Shown here: positions 18,981-30,719 of the stretch, in pieces | Layout of the letters: every line of letters starts with the position of its first letter | How positions within the stretch are numbered: position 1 is the first letter of the stretch | Assembly: GCF_009295515.1 (NCBI RefSeq) | Contig: NZ_RQVV01000016.1 | Coordinates: 1-64,000 of the forward strand | DNA length: 64,000 nt | From: Erwinia endophytica | Lineage (GTDB): Bacteria; Pseudomonadota; Gammaproteobacteria; Enterobacterales; Enterobacteriaceae | Direction of reading: 5' to 3' | Position numbers and translations under genes: made by a program | The notes under the pieces: model-generated | Database searches by the model: none | What the model was told of the DNA's origin: nothing | What the model saw: the letters and a program-made list of their open reading frames with translations, nothing else

Positions 18981-20240
18981 ATGAATCTTACCGAATTAAA
19001 AAACACGCCGGTTTCTGAATTGATAACACTCGGCGAAAACATGGGGCTGGAAAACCTTGCCCGTATGCGTAAACAGGACATTATCTTCGCCATCCTTAAA
19101 CAGCATGCGAAAAGTGGTGAAGATATCTTCGGCGATGGTGTACTGGAGATATTACAGGATGGATTTGGATTCCTCCGTTCTGGAGACAGCTCCTACCTTG
19201 CCGGTCCCGACGATATCTATGTTTCTCCCAGTCAAATCCGCCGTTTCAACCTCCGTACAGGTGACACCATTTCCGGTAAAATCCGCCCACCAAAAGAAGG
19301 TGAGCGTTATTTTGCTTTGTTGAAAGTTAACGAAGTTAACTACGACAAGCCGGAAAACGCCCGTAATAAGATCCTGTTCGAGAACTTAACGCCATTGCAC
19401 GCCAACTCCCGTTTGCGTATGGAGCGAGGTAACGGTTCTACTGAAGATTTAACCGCGCGCGTACTTGACCTGGCCTCGCCAATTGGTCGTGGTCAGCGTG
19501 GGCTGATTGTGGCGCCGCCTAAAGCCGGTAAAACCATGTTGCTGCAGAATATCGCGCAGAGTATTGCTTACAACCATCCTGATTGTGTGCTGATGGTGCT
19601 GCTGATTGATGAACGTCCGGAAGAAGTGACCGAGATGCAGCGTCTGGTTAAAGGTGAAGTGATCGCCTCTACCTTTGATGAGCCTGCTTCCCGGCATGTA
19701 CAGGTTGCCGAAATGGTAATCGAAAAGGCCAAACGTCTGGTGGAGCATAAAAAAGACGTGATAATCCTGCTGGACTCAATCACTCGCCTGGCGCGTGCTT
19801 ATAACACGGTCGTGCCAGCTTCAGGTAAAGTGCTGACAGGGGGGGTGGATGCAAACGCCCTGCATCGTCCAAAACGTTTCTTCGGTGCTGCGCGTAATGT
19901 GGAAGAAGGCGGAAGCCTGACTATCATTGCCACCGCGCTGGTGGATACCGGTTCGAAGATGGACGAAGTTATCTATGAAGAATTTAAAGGTACCGGCAAC
20001 ATGGAACTGCATCTGGCGCGTAAAATCGCTGAGAAGCGTGTGTTCCCGGCCATCGATTACAACCGGTCTGGTACACGTAAAGAAGAACTGCTTACCAGCT
20101 CCGAAGAACTGCAAAAAATGTGGATCTTACGCAAAATTATTCACCCAATGGGGGAAATTGACGCGATGGAGTTCCTCATCAACAAGCTGGCGATGACCAA
20201 AACTAACGATGAGTTCTTCGAGATGATGAAACGCTCTTAA
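18981..20240 (+). CDS. rho: Transcription termination factor Rho
   Basis: This 419-residue hexameric RNA-dependent ATPase ends unstructured, untranslated transcripts. The N-terminal domain (1-47) is followed by the OSB-fold primary RNA-binding site (about 48-125, with GFGFLRS and [10 protein letters not shown]). The ATPase core has Walker [11 protein letters not shown], Walker [11 protein letters not shown] and the Q/R-loop region. Length equals E. coli Rho and no insertion is present. Confidence 0.98.
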   Translation: MNLTELKNTPVSELITLGENMGLENLARMRKQDIIFAILKQHAKSGEDIFGDGVLEILQDGFGFLRSGDSSYLAGPDDIYVSPSQIRRFNLRTGDTISGKIRPPKEGERYFALLKVNEVNYDKPENARNKILFENLTPLHANSRLRMERGNGSTEDLTARVLDLASPIGRGQRGLIVAPPKAGKTMLLQNIAQSIAYNHPDCVLMVLLIDERPEEVTEMQRLVKGEVIASTFDEPASRHVQVAEMVIEKAKRLVEHKKDVIILLDSITRLARAYNTVVPASGKVLTGGVDANALHRPKRFFGAARNVEEGGSLTIIATALVDTGSKMDEVIYEEFKGTGNMELHLARKIAEKRVFPAIDYNRSGTRKEELLTSSEELQKMWILRKIIHPMGEIDAMEFLINKLAMTKTNDEFFEMMKRS

Positions 20241-20550
20241 GCGTTTTGCCCGATCCCCCTCTGAAGAAAGAGGGGTGAGTTATTGACTTTTTAGCAGTGA
20301 AAAAGCAGTTCACATGCTAGCCAAAAGTAAGAAAACTTAGGAAACGCCACGCTCAGACGTGGCGTTTTTTGTTTATGGGCTATACGATATTCAGCAACTG
20401 AAGAATTAAACAATGGTGTGATTCAGGATGAAAAGCAGTCAGATTCTGCATTTTATTTCTGAAATGGAATGGAAATCAGAATTAAATAGATGTTAGTGGC
20501 GTATAAAACGCCTATAACACTGCGAGATTCTTAGCGGAGAACTGGTTAAT
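20241..20550 (+). promoter_or_regulatory. rho-wecA intergenic region
   Basis: This 310-base stretch has no gene. It holds a GC hairpin CCCCTCT/AGAGGGG near 20256-20275, the strong terminator at 20342-20371 and the leader of the ECA operon. A hairpin GGCGT-ATAAA-ACGCC (20498-20512) abuts a possible -10 box TATAAC (20513-20518); the matching -35 is poor, so the wecA promoter is uncertain. Confidence 0.45.
20342..20371 (+). terminator. Terminator after rho
   Basis: AAACGCCACG and CGTGGCGTTT form a perfect 10-base stem with a 6-base loop, followed by TTTGTTT. It lies about 100 bases beyond the rho stop. Confidence 0.92.
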
Positions 20551-21630
20551 GTGAATTTACTCAATATGAGTACTGAGCTTGCTTTAATTTTTGTGTTTTC
20601 ATTGGTTTTTCTTTTCTTCGCCCGTAAAGCAGCTAAACAAGTGGGTCTGGTGGATAAGCCCAACTACCGTAAACGCCACCAGGGGGTTATCCCTCTGGTG
20701 GGGGGAATCTCTGTTTTTGCCGGGATCTGTTTTGGCTTTGCCATCACTAACGACTACATTCCTCATTTTCGGCTTTACCTGGGATGTGCCGGTATGTTGG
20801 TCCTGGTGGGGGCGCTGGATGACCGCTTCGATATTAGTGTAAAAATCCGTGCCTTTGTACAGGCAGCTATCGCTGTGGTCATGATGGTCATGGGAAAGCT
20901 GTATTTGCTGAGTCTTGGTTATATTTTCGGTCCATGGGAGTTGATAGTTGGTCCGTTTGGTTACGTGCTGACACTGTTTGCTGTTTGGGCGGCGATCAAC
21001 GCTTTCAATATGGTGGACGGTATTGATGGTCTGCTGGGGGGCCTCTCCTGTGTGACTTTCCTGGCGATGGGCATTATTTTGTTGTTTGATGGGCAGCCAA
21101 GTCTGGCGATGTGGTGTTTTTCGATGATTGCTGCCATTGTGCCCTATATCCTGCTGAACCTTGGTGTATTTGGCCGCCGTTATAAAGTCTTTATGGGCGA
21201 TGCAGGTAGTACGCTTATTGGTTTTACTATCATCTGGATCCTGTTGGAAGCCACTCAGGGCCAGTATCATCCCATCACCCCTGTCACCGCTTTGTGGTTG
21301 ATTGCCATTCCGTTGATGGACATGGTGGCTATCATGTACCGTCGTCTTAGCAAAGGCATGAGTCCGTTTTCCGCGGATCGCCAGCACATCCACCATTTGA
21401 TCATGCGTGCTGGGTTCACCTCGAAACAGGCCTGTCTCCTGATTACCCTGGCCGCCGCGTTACTGGCCGGTGTGGGCGTGCTGGGTGAATACCTGAGCTT
21501 TGTCCCTGACTGGGCAATGCTGCTGCTGTTCCTGCTGGCGTTTATGCTTTATGGCTACTGTATCAAGCGGGCATGGCGTGTGGCGCGCCTGATAAAAAGG
21601 TTTAAAAGGCGCTTGCGTAAAGCACAATAA
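20551..21630 (+). CDS. wecA: WecA, UDP-GlcNAc:undecaprenyl-P GlcNAc-1-P transferase
   Basis: This 359-residue inner-membrane enzyme starts ECA (and often O-antigen) synthesis by making lipid I, GlcNAc-PP-undecaprenol. It has about eleven membrane segments and the acidic motifs GALDDRFD (Asp90, Asp91) and NMVDGIDGL, plus HIHH in the last cytoplasmic loop. The start is GTG at 20551, giving MNLLNMSTEL, as for E. coli WecA, which also uses GTG. It is the first gene of the operon. Confidence 0.97.
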   Translation: MNLLNMSTELALIFVFSLVFLFFARKAAKQVGLVDKPNYRKRHQGVIPLVGGISVFAGICFGFAITNDYIPHFRLYLGCAGMLVLVGALDDRFDISVKIRAFVQAAIAVVMMVMGKLYLLSLGYIFGPWELIVGPFGYVLTLFAVWAAINAFNMVDGIDGLLGGLSCVTFLAMGIILLFDGQPSLAMWCFSMIAAIVPYILLNLGVFGRRYKVFMGDAGSTLIGFTIIWILLEATQGQYHPITPVTALWLIAIPLMDMVAIMYRRLSKGMSPFSADRQHIHHLIMRAGFTSKQACLLITLAAALLAGVGVLGEYLSFVPDWAMLLLFLLAFMLYGYCIKRAWRVARLIKRFKRRLRKAQ

Positions 21631-21687
21631 TTCGCGGTTTTCCCTGGCTGACAGAACTCAATACCCTGAAAACAAGGAATATAAAGT

Positions 21688-22716
21688 ATGACGCATCCTG
21701 ACGTTGCAGATAACGAACTGGATATTCGCGGACTTTGCTGCACTTTATGGCGGGGTAAGTACTGGATCATCGGCAGCGCGTTGCTGTTCGCCCTGCTGGC
21801 CTATATCTGGTCGCTTCTCGTTACGCCAAAATGGAGTTCCACGGCTATCACCGATCGTCCTACTGTCAACATGCTGGGCAACTTCTATGCACAGCAGCAG
21901 TTTCTCAATAATCTGGATGCGCGCAGCCGCAATACTAACCTGGTGCCGCCCTCGGTGGTGGATGAAGCTTACCAGGAATTCATTATGCAGCTCTCGGCAT
22001 ATGATGCCCGCCGGGACTTTTGGCTGCGAAACCCGTACTACAAACAGCGCCAGACGGGTCATACCCGCCATGATGCTGTATTGCTGGATGAGTTAATCGC
22101 GAACATTCAATATCAGCCGGCTGATGCGGTGAAAAACCTTCATGATACCGTCAAGCTGGTGGCGGAAACTGCACCGGAAGCCAATACACTGTTGCGTCAG
22201 TACGTGACATTTGCTAATCAGCGGGCGGTTTCTCATCTTAATGAAGAATTGGCAGGTGCCTGGGCTGCCCGGACTCTCCAACTGAAAGCACAGGTAAAAC
22301 GGCAGGAGGAGGTGGCAAAAGCTATTTATGACCGCCAGGTGAAGAGTGTGCAAAATGCGCTGAAAATTGCTCAGCAGCAGGGATTTGAACAGGCGAAAAC
22401 GGCGATACCTGTGGAGCAACTGCCTGATTCAGAACTGTTCTTACTCGGTCGTTCAATGTTACAGGCCCGTCTGGAGAGTCTGCAGGCCGCAGGGCCTGGC
22501 GCCGATTTGGACTATGATCAAAATAAAGCCATGCTGAACACGCTGAATGCCGGCCCAACACTGCTAAATACTTTCCAGACCTGGCGCTATTTGAGGACGC
22601 CGGAAGAACCGGTGCAACGCGACAGTCCTCGTCGTCTGTTTTTGATGATTATGTGGGGTGCGGTAGGCGCCTTTACTGGAGCAGGGATAGCGCTGGTACG
22701 TCGGCGTCGCGATTAA
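21688..22716 (+). CDS. wzzE: WzzE, ECA chain-length regulator
   Basis: This 342-residue polysaccharide co-polymerase sets the modal length of ECA and is needed for cyclic ECA in E. coli. Layout is typical of Wzz: short cytoplasmic N-terminus, membrane helix (about 28-47), long periplasmic coiled-coil region (50-310, with the [15 protein letters not shown] helix) and a C-terminal membrane helix (about 316-336) ending RRRRD. Confidence 0.94.
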   Translation: MTHPDVADNELDIRGLCCTLWRGKYWIIGSALLFALLAYIWSLLVTPKWSSTAITDRPTVNMLGNFYAQQQFLNNLDARSRNTNLVPPSVVDEAYQEFIMQLSAYDARRDFWLRNPYYKQRQTGHTRHDAVLLDELIANIQYQPADAVKNLHDTVKLVAETAPEANTLLRQYVTFANQRAVSHLNEELAGAWAARTLQLKAQVKRQEEVAKAIYDRQVKSVQNALKIAQQQGFEQAKTAIPVEQLPDSELFLLGRSMLQARLESLQAAGPGADLDYDQNKAMLNTLNAGPTLLNTFQTWRYLRTPEEPVQRDSPRRLFLMIMWGAVGAFTGAGIALVRRRRD

Positions 22717-22765
22717 TCGTCCGTCAGCTTATCGTTACTTAACAGATGAATCTAAGAGAGCAACA

Positions 22766-23896
22766 GTGAAAGTATTAACTGTTTTTGGCACGCGCCCGGA
22801 AGCAATAAAAATGGCGCCTCTGATTCATGCACTCGCGCAGGATAGCGAGATAGAAGCGCGGCTGTGCGTTACGGCACAGCACCGCGAGATGCTGGATCAG
22901 GTATTACAGCTGTTTGCTATTGTCCCGGACTACGATCTCAATATTATGCGTCCTGGACAGGATCTGACCGAGGTAACTTGCCGTATTCTTAATGGGTTAA
23001 AAACGGTGTTTGCCGACTTCGCCCCAGATGTCGTGCTGGTACATGGCGATACCACCACCTCTTTTGCCGCCAGCCTGGCTGCTTTCTATCACCGGATCCC
23101 CGTGGGGCATGTGGAGGCAGGTCTGCGCACTGGCGATCTTTATTCCCCATGGCCTGAAGAGGCTAACCGTACGCTGACTGGGCATCTGGCTTGTTATCAT
23201 TTTACCCCAACGGAAGCGGCCAGGCAGAACCTGTTGCGTGAGAATCTTCGGGATGCCCGTATGTTTGTGACAGGGAATACGGTGATTGATGCCCTGTTTT
23301 GGATGCGTGATCGGGTACTGAGTGATGAAACGTTGCGCGCCAGCCTGGCGGGGCGTTACCCGTTTCTCGACGCGAATAAAAAGATGATTCTGGTGACAGG
23401 TCATCGTCGCGAGAGTTTTGGCAGCGGTTTTGAACGTATCTGTAGTGCACTGGCGGAGATCGCTCGCTCGCACCCTGAAGTGCAGATTGTCTATCCCGTA
23501 CATCTGAATCCTAACGTTAATGAACCAGTTAACCGTATTCTGCGGGACATCGACAATATTATGCTGATCGAGCCGCAGGAGTACCTGCCCTTCGTTTGGT
23601 TGATGGTGCATTCATGGTTAATTCTGACCGATTCCGGCGGTATCCAGGAAGAGGCGCCGTCGTTGGGTAAGCCGGTGCTGGTGATGCGTGATACCACCGA
23701 GCGGCCAGAAGCGGTTGAGGCTGGAACGGTCAGGCTGGTCGGCACCGACGTCGAGAAAATCGTCAATGAGGTAGCGCGTCTGCTGACAGATGACGAGGCG
23801 TATCAATCCATGAGTCGTGCCCACAATCCCTATGGAGATGGCCTGGCCTGCCAACGTATTGTGCAGGCACTTAAAAACAATCGGATGACATTATGA
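22766..23896 (+). CDS. wecB: UDP-GlcNAc 2-epimerase (non-hydrolysing)
   Basis: This 376-residue enzyme converts UDP-GlcNAc to UDP-ManNAc. It is a GT-B fold with [12 protein letters not shown] at the N-terminus, [22 protein letters not shown] and GHRRESFG. The start is GTG at 22766; the protein aligns from the first residue with E. coli WecB. It overlaps wecC by four bases (ATGA). Confidence 0.96.
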   Translation: MKVLTVFGTRPEAIKMAPLIHALAQDSEIEARLCVTAQHREMLDQVLQLFAIVPDYDLNIMRPGQDLTEVTCRILNGLKTVFADFAPDVVLVHGDTTTSFAASLAAFYHRIPVGHVEAGLRTGDLYSPWPEEANRTLTGHLACYHFTPTEAARQNLLRENLRDARMFVTGNTVIDALFWMRDRVLSDETLRASLAGRYPFLDANKKMILVTGHRRESFGSGFERICSALAEIARSHPEVQIVYPVHLNPNVNEPVNRILRDIDNIMLIEPQEYLPFVWLMVHSWLILTDSGGIQEEAPSLGKPVLVMRDTTERPEAVEAGTVRLVGTDVEKIVNEVARLLTDDEAYQSMSRAHNPYGDGLACQRIVQALKNNRMTL

Positions 23897-25155
23897 CGTT
23901 TAATACCATATCCGTTATCGGACTGGGCTATATCGGTTTGCCAACCGCAGCCGCTTTTGCTGCGCGGCGGAAATCGGTCATTGGCATTGATCTCAATGCT
24001 GATGTGGTAGCGACCATTAACCGCGGTGAGATCCATATTGTTGAACCAGACCTCAGTCAGGTGGTGAGCACCGCCGTGGCACAAGGTTATCTGCGGGCCG
24101 CGGTGACTCCGGAACCAGCCGAGGCTTTTCTGATAGCCGTCCCCACTCCTTTTAAAGATCACCATCAACCTGATTTGTCGTTTGTGAAAGCCGCGGCGGA
24201 GTCTGTTGCGCCAGTGCTGAAAAAAGGGGATATCGTGATCCTCGAATCCACCTCTCCTGTCGGCGCGACTGAACAACTGGCTGAATGGCTGGCGGCGGCA
24301 CGTGACGATCTGACCTTCCCGCAGCATGCTGGCGAGCAGGCGGATATCCACATTGCCTATTGTCCGGAGCGCGTTCTGCCGGGACGAGTGATGGTCGAGT
24401 TAGTGAAGAATGACCGGGTGATTGGCGGCATGACATCGACCTGTTCCAACATGGCCTGCCAGCTGTACGAGATTTTCCTGGAAGGTGAATGTGTGGTAAC
24501 CCACTCCCGTACCGCTGAGATGTGCAAATTGACGGAAAACAGTTTTCGCGACGTCAATATCGCTTTCGCTAATGAATTATCGTTGATTTGCGCCGCTCAG
24601 GGGATCAACGTCTGGGAATTGATTCGCCTGGCTAACCGCCATCCGCGCGTCAATATTTTGCAGCCCGGTCCTGGCGTCGGAGGGCACTGTATCGCGGTCG
24701 ATCCATGGTTTATCGTGGCGCAAAATCCTGTACAGGCCCGACTGATCCGTACTGCGCGGGAAGTGAATGATAGTAAGCCCCACTGGGTACTGGATCAGGT
24801 GAAAAAGACGCTGGCGGAATGTCTGGCCGCTAACGACAAACGTGCCAGCGAGCTGACTATTGCCTGCTTTGGGCTGGTATTCAAAGCGGATATTGATGAT
24901 CTGCGCGAGAGCCCCGCGATGGAGGTGGTCGGGATGATTGCCGAATGGCATCAGGGTATCACGCTGGTGGTTGAGCCGAATATTCATCAGTTGCCGAAAA
25001 CGCTGGAGGGTAAAGTCGACCTGGTGCCGCAGGATAGCGCTTTGCAGCGAGCTGATGTGCTGGTGATGTTAGTTGATCATGCACAGTTTAAGGCGCTGGA
25101 TATTGCTAGCGTGCAATCACAGCGGATTGTCGATACGAAAGGGATCTGGCAGTGA
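23893..25155 (+). CDS. wecC: UDP-ManNAc dehydrogenase
   Basis: This 420-residue NAD enzyme oxidises UDP-ManNAc twice to UDP-ManNAcA, the second ECA sugar. The Rossmann motif is [10 protein letters not shown] (11-20) and the catalytic Cys lies in [13 protein letters not shown] (about residue 266). In E. coli rffG and rffH follow; here the wecD start overlaps the wecC stop by four bases, so those two genes are absent. Confidence 0.96.
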   Translation: MTFNTISVIGLGYIGLPTAAAFAARRKSVIGIDLNADVVATINRGEIHIVEPDLSQVVSTAVAQGYLRAAVTPEPAEAFLIAVPTPFKDHHQPDLSFVKAAAESVAPVLKKGDIVILESTSPVGATEQLAEWLAAARDDLTFPQHAGEQADIHIAYCPERVLPGRVMVELVKNDRVIGGMTSTCSNMACQLYEIFLEGECVVTHSRTAEMCKLTENSFRDVNIAFANELSLICAAQGINVWELIRLANRHPRVNILQPGPGVGGHCIAVDPWFIVAQNPVQARLIRTAREVNDSKPHWVLDQVKKTLAECLAANDKRASELTIACFGLVFKADIDDLRESPAMEVVGMIAEWHQGITLVVEPNIHQLPKTLEGKVDLVPQDSALQRADVLVMLVDHAQFKALDIASVQSQRIVDTKGIWQ

Positions 25156-25871
25156 GTTTGGCTGGACGTCCTCTACCGGCCGTACAAGGCCTGCTCACGC
25201 CACTGGCGTGGGAAAATGCGTTCTTTGCGATTAACAGCGCTCTACTCAGTCTTGATGTGCACCAGGCGGCGATTGATGAAGCACAGCTGCAATCATACGA
25301 CCGGGTGCAAGCCAAAGTATTTTCTCAGCAGACGGCAGAGCTGGACGCGTTGAATCATCTGGGATTCCGTTTGGTCGAAGGTGAAGTTGAGCTGGTACTG
25401 GGCATTCGCACTGGCGGCAGGCCGGAGGGTATCCGCATCGCCAGGCAGGAGCATATCCCGACATTGCGCGAGGTCGCCCGTGGTGCTTTTGCCTACAGTC
25501 GTTTTCGTGAGCCCTGGTATCAGCCCGGTGACAGTGGTCGTTTTTATGCCCAATGGGTGGAAAATGCCGTTCTGGGAATTTTCGACCATCAGTGCCTGCT
25601 GGCGGTGAGTGAGCAGGGTAACCTGCAGGGGTTTGTCTCTCTTCGTGAATTGCCGGATGGCAGCGCACGTATTGGGTTGCTGGCTACACTGGCTGAAGCG
25701 CAAGGGCTGGGCGTTGGACAAAGGATGATTGAGGCGGCGTCTGACTGGTGTCGTGCCCGGCGCCTGACGCGTCTTCATGTTGCTACCCAACTGGGTAATC
25801 TGCCTGCGCTGCGGCTTTATCTTCGCTGCGGAGGTGTGATTGAACGCACCGCTTACTGGCTTTACAGGTAA
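25152..25871 (+). CDS. wecD: dTDP-fucosamine N-acetyltransferase
   Basis: This 239-residue GNAT-family enzyme (also named RffC) acetylates dTDP-4-amino-4,6-dideoxygalactose to give dTDP-Fuc4NAc. The N-terminal domain is divergent; the C-terminal GNAT fold holds the acetyl-CoA motif around AEAQGLGVGQRMI, which fits the Q/RxxGxG/A pattern, and ends GGVIERTAYWLYR. The start is GTG at 25152 inside the wecC stop (GTGA). It lies four bases before wecE. Confidence 0.92.
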   Translation: MSLAGRPLPAVQGLLTPLAWENAFFAINSALLSLDVHQAAIDEAQLQSYDRVQAKVFSQQTAELDALNHLGFRLVEGEVELVLGIRTGGRPEGIRIARQEHIPTLREVARGAFAYSRFREPWYQPGDSGRFYAQWVENAVLGIFDHQCLLAVSEQGNLQGFVSLRELPDGSARIGLLATLAEAQGLGVGQRMIEAASDWCRARRLTRLHVATQLGNLPALRLYLRCGGVIERTAYWLYR

Positions 25872-25875
25872 CCCT

Positions 25876-27006
25876 ATGATTCCGTTTAATGCTCCCGCAA
25901 TAGTGGGAACCGAGCTTGAATACATGCAATCGGCTATGGGAAGCGGCAAGCTGTGTGGCGATGGCGGTTTTACCCGACGTTGCCAGCAGTGGATGGAAAA
26001 TAAATTTGGCAGCAAAAAAGTGCTGCTGACGCCATCGTGTACTGCTTCGCTGGAGATGGCGGCCATGCTGATTGATATCCAGCCGGGCGATGAAGTGATT
26101 ATGCCCAGTTATACCTTTGTTTCCACCGCTAACGCTTTTGTTCTGCGCGGCGCGACTATCGTATTTGTGGATATCCGCCCTGATACGCTGAATATTGATG
26201 AAAACCTGATTGAAGCGGCTATCACCGATAAAACCCGGGCTATCGTACCGGTCCATTATGCGGGCGTCTCCTGTGAAATGGAGGTGATTATGGCGCTGGC
26301 GGAGAAGTATAAGCTGATGGTCGTTGAGGACGCAGCGCAGGGCATAATGTCCACATACAAAGGCAAAGCGCTGGGCACGATTGGACATATCGGCTGTTTC
26401 AGTTTCCATGAAACCAAAAATTACACCGCAGGCGGCGAGGGCGGAGCGACTCTGATTAATGATCCCACATTGGTTGAGCGGGCTGAAATCATCCGTGAAA
26501 AGGGGACTAACCGTAGCCAGTTTTTTCGTGGACAGGTGGATAAATATACCTGGCGAGACATCGGTTCCAGTTACCTGATGGCGGATTTGCAGGCGGCGTA
26601 CCTGTGGGCGCAGCTTGAGGCGGCTAAGCGGATCAATGATCGGCGCCTGCGGCTATGGCAGAACTATGACGATGCGCTGCAACCCGTTGCGGCCCGAGGG
26701 CGGATTTCGTTACCGTCGATGCCGCCAGACTGCCAGCACAATGCGCATATGTTTTATATCAAGCTGCGTGACAACGATGATCGTACGGCACTGATTGACT
26801 GGCTGAAGGAAGCGGAGATCCTGGCGGTATTTCACTATATTCCGTTGCACCTGTCGCCAGCGGGGCGGCGTTTTGGTCGTTTCCACGGTACGGATCGTTA
26901 CACGCAGGCTGAAAGTGAGCGCCTGCTACGCCTGCCGTTGTTTTATAATCTCTCAGATAACAATCAGCAGACGGTGATCAATTCACTACTGAGCTATTTT
27001 TCCTGA
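25876..27006 (+). CDS. wecE: dTDP-4-keto-6-deoxyglucose aminotransferase
   Basis: This 376-residue PLP enzyme of the DegT/DnrJ/EryC1 family (also RffA) adds the amino group that makes dTDP-Fuc4N. The PLP lysine is in SFHETKNYTAGGEGG (about residue 181). Start at 25876 (MIPFNAP) matches the E. coli protein end to end. Its substrate needs RffH and RffG activities, which are not encoded in this operon. Confidence 0.96.
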   Translation: MIPFNAPAIVGTELEYMQSAMGSGKLCGDGGFTRRCQQWMENKFGSKKVLLTPSCTASLEMAAMLIDIQPGDEVIMPSYTFVSTANAFVLRGATIVFVDIRPDTLNIDENLIEAAITDKTRAIVPVHYAGVSCEMEVIMALAEKYKLMVVEDAAQGIMSTYKGKALGTIGHIGCFSFHETKNYTAGGEGGATLINDPTLVERAEIIREKGTNRSQFFRGQVDKYTWRDIGSSYLMADLQAAYLWAQLEAAKRINDRRLRLWQNYDDALQPVAARGRISLPSMPPDCQHNAHMFYIKLRDNDDRTALIDWLKEAEILAVFHYIPLHLSPAGRRFGRFHGTDRYTQAESERLLRLPLFYNLSDNNQQTVINSLLSYFS

Positions 27007-27007
27007 T

Positions 27008-28258
27008 ATGTCACTGGCTAAAGCTTCGATGTGGACGGCGGCGTCGACACTGGTAAAAATCGCTGCGGGTTTGCTGGTGGTAAAAATGTTGGCGGTATCG
27101 TTTGGTCCCAGTGGTGTTGGACAGGCGGGTAATTTCCGCCAACTGATCACGGTGTTAGGCGTGCTGGCAGGGGCGGGGATTTTCAACGGCGTCACGAAAT
27201 ATGTCGCGGAATATCAGCAACAGCCTCAGCGGTTGCAGGCCGTTACGGCGACGGCTTCAGCAATCGTTCTGGGCGTCTCGACCCTGCTGGCCATCGTGTT
27301 TCTGCTGTTTGCCGAGCCGATCAGTGTTGGGCTGTTTGGTCATGGCGGCTATCAGAATGTGTTACGCATTGTCGCGTTTCTGCAAGCTGGCATTGCCTGG
27401 GCTAATCTGGCGTTGGCAATTATTAAAGGTTTTCGCGATGCGCGGGGAAATGCGTTGGCGCTGATCCTCGGGAGCCTGGTTGGCGTGGCCGCGTGGTTTA
27501 TCTGTTATGGGGTAGGGGGATATCGTGGAGCGCTGGTCGGGATGGCGATGGTGCCGGCGTTGATTGTGCTGCCTGCGGTGGTCATACTGGCGAAACGTGA
27601 CCATTTGCCACTGCACTTTCTTACGCCAGTCTGGCATGCGGATATTGCCCGTAGCCTCAGTAAATTCACGCTGATGGCCTTGATAACCTCACTGACATTA
27701 CCGCTGGCATGGATAATGATGCGCAATCTGTTGGCTGAACATAATGGCTGGGAGCAGGTGGGGTTGTGGCAAGGCGTGACCAGTATTTCTGATGCTTACT
27801 TGCAGTTTATTACCGCTTCATTCAGCGTGTATTTACTGCCGACGCTTGCCCGACTGACCAGCAAACAGGATATCTCTCGTGAGATTTTTCGCTCACTGCG
27901 CTTTGTGTTCCCGGTGGTGATCGCGGTCAGTGTAACGATCTGGTTACTGCGGGATGTGGCTATCTGGCTGCTTTTCTCCAGCAAGTTCACCGGCATGCGT
28001 GATCTGTTTGTCTGGCAACTGAGCGGGGACGTGTTCAAGGTCGGTTCTTATGTGTTTGGCTATTTGGTTATCGCCAAAGCCTCACTGCGTTTTTACATTT
28101 TGACTGAAATCAGTCAGTTTTTGCTGCTGACGCTATTTGCGCACTGGCTGATCCCTTTACATGGCGCTACCGGAGCGGCCCAAGCCTATATGGTGACCTA
28201 TATCGCTTATTTTGCGCTCTGCGCTGCTGCCTTTTTTCTTTATCGTAGGCACGTATGA
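27008..28258 (+). CDS. wzxE: WzxE, ECA lipid III flippase
   Basis: This 416-residue MOP-superfamily flippase has about twelve membrane helices and moves the lipid-linked trisaccharide across the inner membrane. It begins one base after the wecE stop and overlaps wecF by four bases. The sequence resembles E. coli WzxE throughout. Confidence 0.94.
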   Translation: MSLAKASMWTAASTLVKIAAGLLVVKMLAVSFGPSGVGQAGNFRQLITVLGVLAGAGIFNGVTKYVAEYQQQPQRLQAVTATASAIVLGVSTLLAIVFLLFAEPISVGLFGHGGYQNVLRIVAFLQAGIAWANLALAIIKGFRDARGNALALILGSLVGVAAWFICYGVGGYRGALVGMAMVPALIVLPAVVILAKRDHLPLHFLTPVWHADIARSLSKFTLMALITSLTLPLAWIMMRNLLAEHNGWEQVGLWQGVTSISDAYLQFITASFSVYLLPTLARLTSKQDISREIFRSLRFVFPVVIAVSVTIWLLRDVAIWLLFSSKFTGMRDLFVWQLSGDVFKVGSYVFGYLVIAKASLRFYILTEISQFLLLTLFAHWLIPLHGATGAAQAYMVTYIAYFALCAAAFFLYRRHV

Positions 28259-29325
28259 TCACATTGATTCATGTTCTCGGATCGGCCATTCCCCACCACA
28301 ATCAGACTGTGTTACGTTTTTTCAATGATATCCTGTCAGAAGCGGCTCCCCGTTCTGCGCCCCGCCAGTTCTGGGTCGTGGGTGAAGCGCCCGTTGCTGA
28401 TTTGGGGCGTCTGTCTATTCGTTGGTTTGCTGACAAGCGGATGTTAGCTCAGGCAGTGAGCGCGCTGGCCAGGGCTGATCGCAACACGCGTTTTTTCTTC
28501 CACGGGCAGTTTAATCCAACCTTATGGCTGGCACTGTTAGTGGGCAAGCTGCGTTCCTCGCAGGTTTACTGGCATATCTGGGGCGCTGATCTGTATGAAC
28601 AGGCTGCCGGGCTAAAATTCCGACTGTTTTATCTTATGCGCCGGTTGGCTCAGAAACGAGTGGGACAGGTTTTTGCCACGCGGGGAGATATCAACTATTT
28701 TCAGCAGCGTCACCCCTCCATTCCGGCTTCCTTACTCTACTTTCCTACGCGGATAGCGCAGGTTGTTCCGTCTGCAGCGCAGAAAGGGGATACTCTGACC
28801 ATCCTGGTCGGTAATTCGGGGGATGCCAGCAATCGTCACATCCAGGCGCTGCAGGCGATCCATCAGCAGTTTGGCGATCAAGCGGAGGTGATCGTGCCGC
28901 TGGGTTATCCGGCAAATAACGAGGTTTATATCAGCCAGGTCCGCGAGGTTGGCAGGGCATTATTTGCGGAGGAAAAGTTACATCTTCTCTGCGAGAATCT
29001 TGATTTTCAGGCCTATTTGCACGTGATCTCGCGTTGTGATTTAGGGTATTTTATTTTTGAACGCCAACAGGGCATCGGTACGCTATGCTTGCTTATTCAG
29101 GCGAATATTCCTTTTGTAGTGAGTCGTAAAAATCCATTCTGGCAGGATTTGACTGAGCAGCAGGTACCGGTATTATTCGCTGGAGACCCGCTTGATGCCC
29201 TGATTGTGGCTGATGCGCAGCGGCAGATGACGCGACTGGATAAATCCTCGATCGCCTTTTTTGAACCCGCTTATATCGAAGGCTGGAAACAGGCACTGTC
29301 ACTGTCGGAGGGCGAAATGGCATGA
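28255..29325 (+). CDS. wecF: WecF, Fuc4NAc transferase
   Basis: This 356-residue glycosyltransferase (also RffT, family GT56) adds Fuc4NAc to lipid II to complete lipid III. It begins [20 protein letters not shown], as in the family, and has no membrane helix. ATGA overlaps join it to wzxE upstream and wzyE downstream. Confidence 0.94.
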   Translation: MITLIHVLGSAIPHHNQTVLRFFNDILSEAAPRSAPRQFWVVGEAPVADLGRLSIRWFADKRMLAQAVSALARADRNTRFFFHGQFNPTLWLALLVGKLRSSQVYWHIWGADLYEQAAGLKFRLFYLMRRLAQKRVGQVFATRGDINYFQQRHPSIPASLLYFPTRIAQVVPSAAQKGDTLTILVGNSGDASNRHIQALQAIHQQFGDQAEVIVPLGYPANNEVYISQVREVGRALFAEEKLHLLCENLDFQAYLHVISRCDLGYFIFERQQGIGTLCLLIQANIPFVVSRKNPFWQDLTEQQVPVLFAGDPLDALIVADAQRQMTRLDKSSIAFFEPAYIEGWKQALSLSEGEMA

Positions 29326-30668
29326 TGTTGTCGCAATTTTCCGGCCTGTTGGTGGTCTGGTTGCTGTCGTTGGGACTGATCGTGACCCTGGTCTGGCGAG
29401 AGTTTCGGCGGGTGCGATTTAACTTCAATGTTTTCTTTTCTCTGCTGTTTTTGCTGACTTTTTACTTTGGTTTTCCGCTGACCAGTTTTCTGGTGTTTGG
29501 TTTTAACGTTGAGGTGGTACCGGCAGAATATCTGCTGCAGGCGATGCTGGCCTCCACCGGATTTTACGCTATTTATTACGTCAGCTATAAAACCCGCCTG
29601 AGGGCTCAGAGTACCAGGGTGCCACGTCAACTGTTCACCATCAATCGTGTGGAGGCCCATCTCACCTGGGGCATTCTGGCGTTGATCGCGTTGGGCACGG
29701 TGCTGGTGTTCTTCCTGCATAATGGTTTCCTGCTGTTTAAGCTGAAAAGTTATAGTCAGATTTTCTCTGCTGAAGTGTCGGGTGTGGCGCTGAAACGCTT
29801 CTTCTATTTCTTTATTCCCGCGATGCTGGTGGTCTATTTTCTCCACCAGAGCTTTCGTCACTGGCTGTATTTTCTGGCGACGACAGTGACATTCGGTTTG
29901 CTAACTTATGTGATTGTCGGTGGCACACGAGCCAATATCATCATTGCTTTTGCGCTGTTTCTGTTTATCGGCGTTATTCGCGGCTGGTTAACATTGTGGA
30001 TGCTGATGGCGGCGGGTGTGGCGGGTGTGGTAGGGATGTTCTGGCTGGCCTTGCGGCGTTATAACCTGGATGTCAGTGGTGCTGAGGCGTTTTACACTTT
30101 CCTTTATCTGACACGCGATACCTTTTCGCCATGGGAAAACCTGGGATTGCTCCTGCAGAATTACGATAAAATTGATTTCCAGGGACTGGCGCCCATTGTT
30201 CGGGATTTTTACGTCTTTATACCCAACTGGTTGTGGCCGGATCGTCCTTCTGTGGTGCTGAACAGCGGCAACTACTTCACCTGGGAAGTGCTAAATAACC
30301 ATTCCGGCCTGGCTATCTCGCCGACGTTGATTGGTTCGCTGGTGGTGATGGGCGGGGTAGGGTTTATCCCTCCTGGCGCAATCGTGGTGGGGATGATTAT
30401 TAAGTGGTTCGACTGGCTCTATCAGAAAGGGCGGCAGGAAACCAATCGCTACAAGGCGGCGGTACTGCAAAGCTTCTGCTTTGGCGCGGTTTTCAACATG
30501 ATTGTGCTCGCCCGTGAAGGGCTGGATTCTTTTGTTTCTCGCGTGGTGTTTTTCTGCCTGATTTTTACTGCTGCCGTAGTGGTCGCCAAACTGATTTTCT
30601 GGCTGCTTGACAGCGCGGGTCTGATCCGTGCCCGAAAAATGGCGGCTTCGTTGCCAGTGCAGAACTGA
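29322..30668 (+). CDS. wzyE: WzyE, ECA polymerase
   Basis: This 448-residue inner-membrane protein has about eleven hydrophobic segments and polymerises the trisaccharide units on the periplasmic side, with length set by WzzE. A large periplasmic loop follows [11 protein letters not shown] and contains [28 protein letters not shown]-type residues conserved in WzyE. Starts within the wecF stop (ATGA). Confidence 0.93.
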   Translation: MMLSQFSGLLVVWLLSLGLIVTLVWREFRRVRFNFNVFFSLLFLLTFYFGFPLTSFLVFGFNVEVVPAEYLLQAMLASTGFYAIYYVSYKTRLRAQSTRVPRQLFTINRVEAHLTWGILALIALGTVLVFFLHNGFLLFKLKSYSQIFSAEVSGVALKRFFYFFIPAMLVVYFLHQSFRHWLYFLATTVTFGLLTYVIVGGTRANIIIAFALFLFIGVIRGWLTLWMLMAAGVAGVVGMFWLALRRYNLDVSGAEAFYTFLYLTRDTFSPWENLGLLLQNYDKIDFQGLAPIVRDFYVFIPNWLWPDRPSVVLNSGNYFTWEVLNNHSGLAISPTLIGSLVVMGGVGFIPPGAIVVGMIIKWFDWLYQKGRQETNRYKAAVLQSFCFGAVFNMIVLAREGLDSFVSRVVFFCLIFTAAVVVAKLIFWLLDSAGLIRARKMAASLPVQN

Positions 30669-30719
30669 TTTTTCTCTGTTTTGGGACAGATTGTCGTATT
30701 TGACTTTAAGGAACGCACG

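Noticed and set aside
20599-21396. Minus-strand frame opposite wecA
   Set aside because: Antisense shadow of a membrane protein gene, rich in His, Gln and Thr; no recognisable domain.
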